Below, piece after piece: positions 60,962 through 64,000 of a stretch of 64,000 nt of DNA. The notes beneath the pieces are model-generated. The model searched no databases. It was not told where the DNA came from and was given only the letters and a program-made list of their open reading frames with translations. A program made the position numbers and the translations under genes. Origin of the DNA: Dietzia psychralcaliphila (GTDB lineage Bacteria; Actinomycetota; Actinomycetes; Mycobacteriales; Mycobacteriaceae); the NCBI RefSeq assembly GCF_003096095.1, contig NZ_CP015453.1:3286001-3350000 (forward strand), given 5' to 3'. Numbering within the stretch: position 1 is the first letter of the stretch; each line of letters opens with the position of its first letter.

Positions 60962-62260
60962 TCAGCCCTCGAACAGCCCCTGCCCCACGTACCCGCCCTC
61001 CGGCGCGCCGGGCGGGAGCGCGAACACGGCGGACCCGATCGGGATGGTCCACGTGTTGAGCGCGTCCTGCTCGGCGAGCCGCTGCTGGACGGGGATGTAG
61101 GTGCGCACCGGGTCGGCCTGGTAGGCGGTGAAGATCAGGCCGCTGTTGCTGATCAGGCCGCGCTCCGGCGGGTCGTCGTAGTTGTACGGCCGCCGGAGCA
61201 TGGCCTCGCCGCGATCGCGCTGCCGGGCCCGCGCCATGTGCGACTCGGGCGGGATCACCGGCAGACCGACGTCGTCGATGGCCTCGAAGTCGGCCGGGTC
61301 GTGCTCGGCCACCCCGGTCAGCGGCGCTCCGGTGTCGATCCGCCGGCCCATGCTCAGCTCGCGGGAGGTGCGGTCGATCTCCTCCCAGGTGTCCATGGTC
61401 ATTCGGATTCGGCGCAGCACCAGTGAGGACCCGCCCCGCATCCACCGCTGGACCTGCCCGTCAGACGAGCTGCCGTCGGAGAACACGACCTGGTCGTAGT
61501 CCACGTCATCGGGCCGAGGGTTGACGGTCCCGTCGATCTGACCGAACAGGTTTCGCTGCGTGCGGCCGGTCGGGTCGGTGCCCACGGCCTTGCGGAACCC
61601 CCGCTGCGCCCATTTCTGTTCGGCCACCCCGCGCACGCCGGAGGCCAGGATCCGGGCGGCGTGCGAGACGATCAGCGGGTCGTCGGCGCAGATCTGCAGC
61701 AGCAGATCCCCTTCCGACCACCGGTCCTCGAGCTGGTCGATCTGCGGGAACGCCGGCAACTGCCGCAGCCACGACGGCCGCCGTTCGGGCAGGCGCACCG
61801 CGTCGAACAGTCCGGGACCGAACCCGATGGTCACCGTGAGCCGTGCCGGGTCCTCGGCCAGTTCGGGCTCGAGATCGGCCAACCCGCCGCGACCCGAGGT
61901 GAGCCGTGCGGCGTCCTGGGACCACGCCCGCAGGACGCCCTGGACCTCGGCGCGGGTCGCCCCCGCCGCGATGTCGAATCCGACGAACGCGGCGTGGGCC
62001 TGCGGCGGTGTGGTGATGCCGGCCTGGTGTGCGCCGTGGAAGGGCTCGGTGGCCGCCCCCACGACTCGCGAGTCGGCGACCGTCTCCCAGTCCGGGACGG
62101 CCTCGCCGTCGTCGAGGGCTCCCCGGCCCGCGTACCCGGCGGCGCCCCCGACCACGCCGCCGACCAGGCCACTCCCGACGACAGCGCCACCCACCACGGC
62201 TCCGGCGCCGCGGGTGAGCACCGACCGCCGTGACAGACCGCGGGAGGCCTGATCAGCCAT
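60962..62260 (-). CDS. efeB: Tat-exported DyP-type haem peroxidase (EfeB-like)
   Basis: A 432-residue DyP peroxidase. A twin-arginine signal (SRRSVLTRGAGAVVGGAVVG) directs folded, haem-loaded export. The DyP GxxDG motif is present (FGQIDGTVNP, near residue 233), with the distal Arg region SLVLRRIRM and the likely proximal His in PPESHMARARQRDRG. EfeB-type enzymes oxidise substrates with peroxide and are tied to ferrous iron uptake with EfeU/EfeO, which are absent here. Its ATG overlaps the end of the PCu(A)C gene by eight bases, so the pair is co-translated, suggesting a link with copper rather than only iron. Confidence 0.92.
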   Translation of the reverse strand: MADQASRGLSRRSVLTRGAGAVVGGAVVGSGLVGGVVGGAAGYAGRGALDDGEAVPDWETVADSRVVGAATEPFHGAHQAGITTPPQAHAAFVGFDIAAGATRAEVQGVLRAWSQDAARLTSGRGGLADLEPELAEDPARLTVTIGFGPGLFDAVRLPERRPSWLRQLPAFPQIDQLEDRWSEGDLLLQICADDPLIVSHAARILASGVRGVAEQKWAQRGFRKAVGTDPTGRTQRNLFGQIDGTVNPRPDDVDYDQVVFSDGSSSDGQVQRWMRGGSSLVLRRIRMTMDTWEEIDRTSRELSMGRRIDTGAPLTGVAEHDPADFEAIDDVGLPVIPPESHMARARQRDRGEAMLRRPYNYDDPPERGLISNSGLIFTAYQADPVRTYIPVQQRLAEQDALNTWTIPIGSAVFALPPGAPEGGYVGQGLFEG

Positions 62261-62909
62261 CGTGGCTCATGGCCCCGTGGTCCATACCCCCCTCGTCCAT
62301 GCCGCCGTGGTCCATACCGCCGTGCTCGCCGCCGACGTACTCCTCCTCGCCTCCACGGAAGTCGCGGGCGGAGACGGTGACGTCCTGTTCGGTGCCGCCG
62401 CCCTGAGTGCCGCCGGAGAACTCGAGCGTCAGGGTGATCTGCTGGCCGGTGGTGATGGGCTGGTCCAGCTCCATCAGCATGATGTGGTCGCCGCCGGGCG
62501 CCAGGATTAGCTCGCCGCCGGCGGGGACGAGGAAGCCGTCCTCCTTCTCCTGCATCATCATCCCGCTGCCGCCGGGGACGGTCTCGTGCAGTTCGGTGCG
62601 GCCCCCGAGCTCGCCGGAGACGCCGGTCAGGTGGACGTCGTCGTCGCCCGGGTTGCGGATGGTGCCGAAGACTCCGCTCATGTCGGTGCCGGTGGCCTTG
62701 GCCCAGCCATCGTCGAGAGTCACGACGCTGGTGGCCTCGGCGCTGTTCGTCTGGTCGGGGGCGCCGGTGGCCTCGGTGGTGTCGTCGGAGGCGCACGCCG
62801 CAGTGGTCAGGGCGAGGGCCAGTGCGGTGGCCGCGGCGAAGGCGGCACGCTTGTGGGGGGCACGTTTGTGGGAGGCACGGGTGTGGGAGGCACGGGTGTG
62901 GGAACGCAT
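62253..62909 (-). CDS. PCu(A)C-type copper chaperone lipoprotein
   Basis: A 218-residue lipoprotein. The lipobox is at TALALALTTAAC, preceded by a basic leader with a short repeat (RASHTRASHKRAPHKRA). The PCu(A)C domain (about 60-170) contains the copper ligands: His in TELHETV, Met in SGMMMQEKEDGF and the HxM of GGDHIMLMEL. The tail is rich in His and Met (EHGGMDHGGMDEGGMDHGAM), which would bind more copper. It hands Cu(I) to cytochrome oxidase or stores it outside the membrane. ATG 62909 follows AAGGA. It overlaps the DyP peroxidase gene downstream. Confidence 0.9.
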   Translation of the reverse strand: MRSHTRASHTRASHKRAPHKRAAFAAATALALALTTAACASDDTTEATGAPDQTNSAEATSVVTLDDGWAKATGTDMSGVFGTIRNPGDDDVHLTGVSGELGGRTELHETVPGGSGMMMQEKEDGFLVPAGGELILAPGGDHIMLMELDQPITTGQQITLTLEFSGGTQGGGTEQDVTVSARDFRGGEEEYVGGEHGGMDHGGMDEGGMDHGAMSHDG

Positions 62910-62982
62910 GGGTGTGTCAGTCCTTGGTGTGGTGTGTGAGGTCGCCCGGCAGCGCGTGGCGCAGCCGGAACGTGAGGTCAGG

Positions 62983-63627
62983 TCACACAGCCACGGGCGG
63001 CGCCCGGGTGCCTCCGCGGGCAAGGAGGAACCGGCCGCGTGGGGCGCCGGCGTCGTAGGAGGAGACGAGCTTGGCGACGACGACGAGGTGGACGGTCGCC
63101 AGAAGCGGCATCACCCGCGCTGCCACCCAGGCCAGGGATACGGACAGGACCGCCACCAGGGCGAGCGTGACGGCGATGGCGGCCAGGTGGGCGCCGAGCA
63201 TTCCGGGGGTCAGCAGCGCCGCCGGGGAGGTGGCCAACTCGGATCCCGAAGCACTGTCCATCGCGGCGCGGACGAGTGCTGGGTCGGTCACGTGGTGGCC
63301 GAGCGCGGCGTGCGAGGAGCCCGGTGTGGACGAGTGCGTGTGCCCGGTAGCCAGTGCCAGGTGAACGGCGCCCTGCCCTACGATCAGACCGCCCGCGGCC
63401 ACGAGGATCGGAGACCGTTGCCGGGCTATGGCCGCGGTGGCGGCCCCCACGCCCGCGCTCGCCGCCGCGATCAACAGGATCTGGCCGGGGGTCGGGGCCA
63501 CCGCAGTCGTTCCGGCTGCCAGGCCGTGGGCGGCGATGCCGAACACCGCGCTGACCACCGCGACGACGATCCCGACGGCCGCTGCCACCACGGGCGGGAC
63601 CTCGGCTCGGAATCGGTCGGCGGGCAT
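62983..63627 (-). CDS. Five-helix membrane protein upstream of the copper chaperone
   Basis: A 214-residue integral membrane protein of no recognised family. About five helices are visible (AAAVGIVVAVVSAVFGIAAH; ILLIAAASAGVGAATAAIA; ILVAAGGLIVGQGAVHLALA; HLAAIAVTLALVAVLSVSLA; MPLLATVHLVVVAKLVS). A loop between helices 3 and 4 is His-rich (GHTHSSTPGSSHAALGHHV) and could bind a metal. It precedes the PCu(A)C and DyP genes on the same strand with a 73-base gap, and a role in copper handling is a reasonable guess. Confidence 0.72.
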   Translation of the reverse strand: MPADRFRAEVPPVVAAAVGIVVAVVSAVFGIAAHGLAAGTTAVAPTPGQILLIAAASAGVGAATAAIARQRSPILVAAGGLIVGQGAVHLALATGHTHSSTPGSSHAALGHHVTDPALVRAAMDSASGSELATSPAALLTPGMLGAHLAAIAVTLALVAVLSVSLAWVAARVMPLLATVHLVVVAKLVSSYDAGAPRGRFLLARGGTRAPPVAV

Positions 63628-63659
63628 GAGCCAATTCTAGATCGCGTGCGGGGCCGGAC

Positions 63660-64000
63660 CTATCCGGCGTCTGCGGGCCCGGCTTCTGGGTACTCGGTGT
63701 CGGCGGATTCTGTGTCAGCGGATTCGGTGTCAGCGGATTCGGTGGCGGGCTCGATCCGGGTGCGTTCCTCGTCCGCCAGTCCCGCCTCGAGCCGCGCGAG
63801 CATGTGGGGGCGCATCTCGGGCAGGTCATCGACCGCGAACCAGCGGACGTCGGTGTTCTCGCCGTCGGCGGGGTGCGGATCGCCGCCGAGGTAGGTGCAG
63901 GCGAAGGTGTGGTCGAGGTATTGCGCGCGGTCGCCGTTGGCGTAGGTGACCATCCGGGAGACGCCGATGGACGCGACGCGGTCCACGCGGATGCTCACGG
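63660..64000 (-). CDS. Probable NUDIX hydrolase, C-terminal part only
   Basis: The last 113 or so residues of a protein whose start lies beyond the window. The visible part (YLDHTFACTYLGGDPHPADG, then NTDVRWFAVDDLPEMRPHML) matches the region after the Nudix box of small NUDIX hydrolases, where F-C-Y-L-GG and WF-DDLP are typical. The Nudix box itself is not in the window. The C-terminus has an ESADTESADTESADTE tail from a 15-bp tandem repeat, probably disordered. The GTG at 63998 is unlikely to be the true start. Confidence 0.75.
   Translation of the reverse strand, partial: VSIRVDRVASIGVSRMVTYANGDRAQYLDHTFACTYLGGDPHPADGENTDVRWFAVDDLPEMRPHMLARLEAGLADEERTRIEPATESADTESADTESADTEYPEAGPADAG
63694..63745. 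repeat. 15-bp tandem repeat at the NUDIX gene end
   Basis: Units at 63694-63708, 63709-63723 and 63724-63738 (TCGGTGTCAGCGGAT type) plus a partial fourth encode the ESADT pentapeptide tail. Confidence 0.88.

Overview
The window is 64 kb of chromosome from a high-GC (roughly 70%) Gram-positive actinobacterium. A member of the Mycobacteriales, most likely Dietzia or a close relative, fits best. The grounds are the order dnaK-grpE-dnaJ-hspR with HspR boxes, DtxR/IdeR-type iron boxes, and several gene neighbourhoods remembered from Mycobacterium tuberculosis (dcd beside a UDP-sugar dehydrogenase; an alanine/aspartate aminotransferase near the large Rv0338c-type Fe-S reductase; the fadE5/fadA2/fabG4/htdX set). 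The genus is an inference from gene content. I see no transposase, integrase, phage, plasmid or CRISPR feature; this reads as a coding-dense core chromosome.

Layout. 1-6.7 kb: the N-terminal 825 codons of a SWIM/SNF2 helicase; an ArsR regulator with a leaderless, self-overlapping promoter; a double SRPBCC protein; a DHFR/RibD-like reductase; a DUF368 membrane protein; a secreted or anchored protein. 6.9-9.6 kb: an exported beta-propeller and a globin-flavoreductase with an altered haem pocket. 9.6-14.3 kb: a repeat-bearing membrane protein, a nitrilase-family amidase, and an 885-residue fusion of adenylation domain, carrier protein and membrane acyltransferase behind an iron box. 14.4-17 kb: a secreted nuclease. 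17-21.5 kb: the heat-shock operon dnaK, a small acidic ORF, grpE, dnaJ, hspR. 21.9-26.5 kb: NADP-type glutamate dehydrogenase and two tandem secreted S1 proteases. 26.7-34.3 kb: a large Fe-S reductase, a flavin monooxygenase divergent from a GAF regulator, and an aminotransferase.

34.4-39.6 kb: a frameshifted YibE/F membrane protein, UDP-sugar dehydrogenase, dcd and two paralogous DUF2470 proteins, one behind an iron box. 39.8-44.6 kb: a small membrane protein, tRNA-Gly(CCC), a secreted protein, a 14-residue-repeat helical protein and PEP synthase. 44.7-52.6 kb: a fatty-acid set (fadE5, fadA2, fabG4, htdX) with a VanW protein inserted; related palindromes lie in its promoters. 52.8-58.6 kb: a PQQ-type sugar dehydrogenase, a fructosamine-kinase-like protein coupled to an MFS transporter, an SRPBCC protein and FabH. 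58.7-64 kb: two tandem secreted SGNH hydrolases, a Tat-exported DyP peroxidase coupled to a PCu(A)C copper chaperone lipoprotein, a membrane protein, and the C-terminal part of a probable NUDIX hydrolase.

Two themes link the region. Iron and haem handling recurs: iron boxes at 14.3 and 38.6 kb, DUF2470 proteins, DyP peroxidase, PCu(A)C, globin. Cell-envelope and lipid work also recurs: the FadE5/FabG4/FabH enzymes, the membrane acyltransferase fusion, VanW, and several secreted hydrolases. Short tandem repeats with periods of 15-42 bp are unusually frequent, both in gene ends and just after stop codons. Most strong hairpins lie between convergent genes and are probably terminators.
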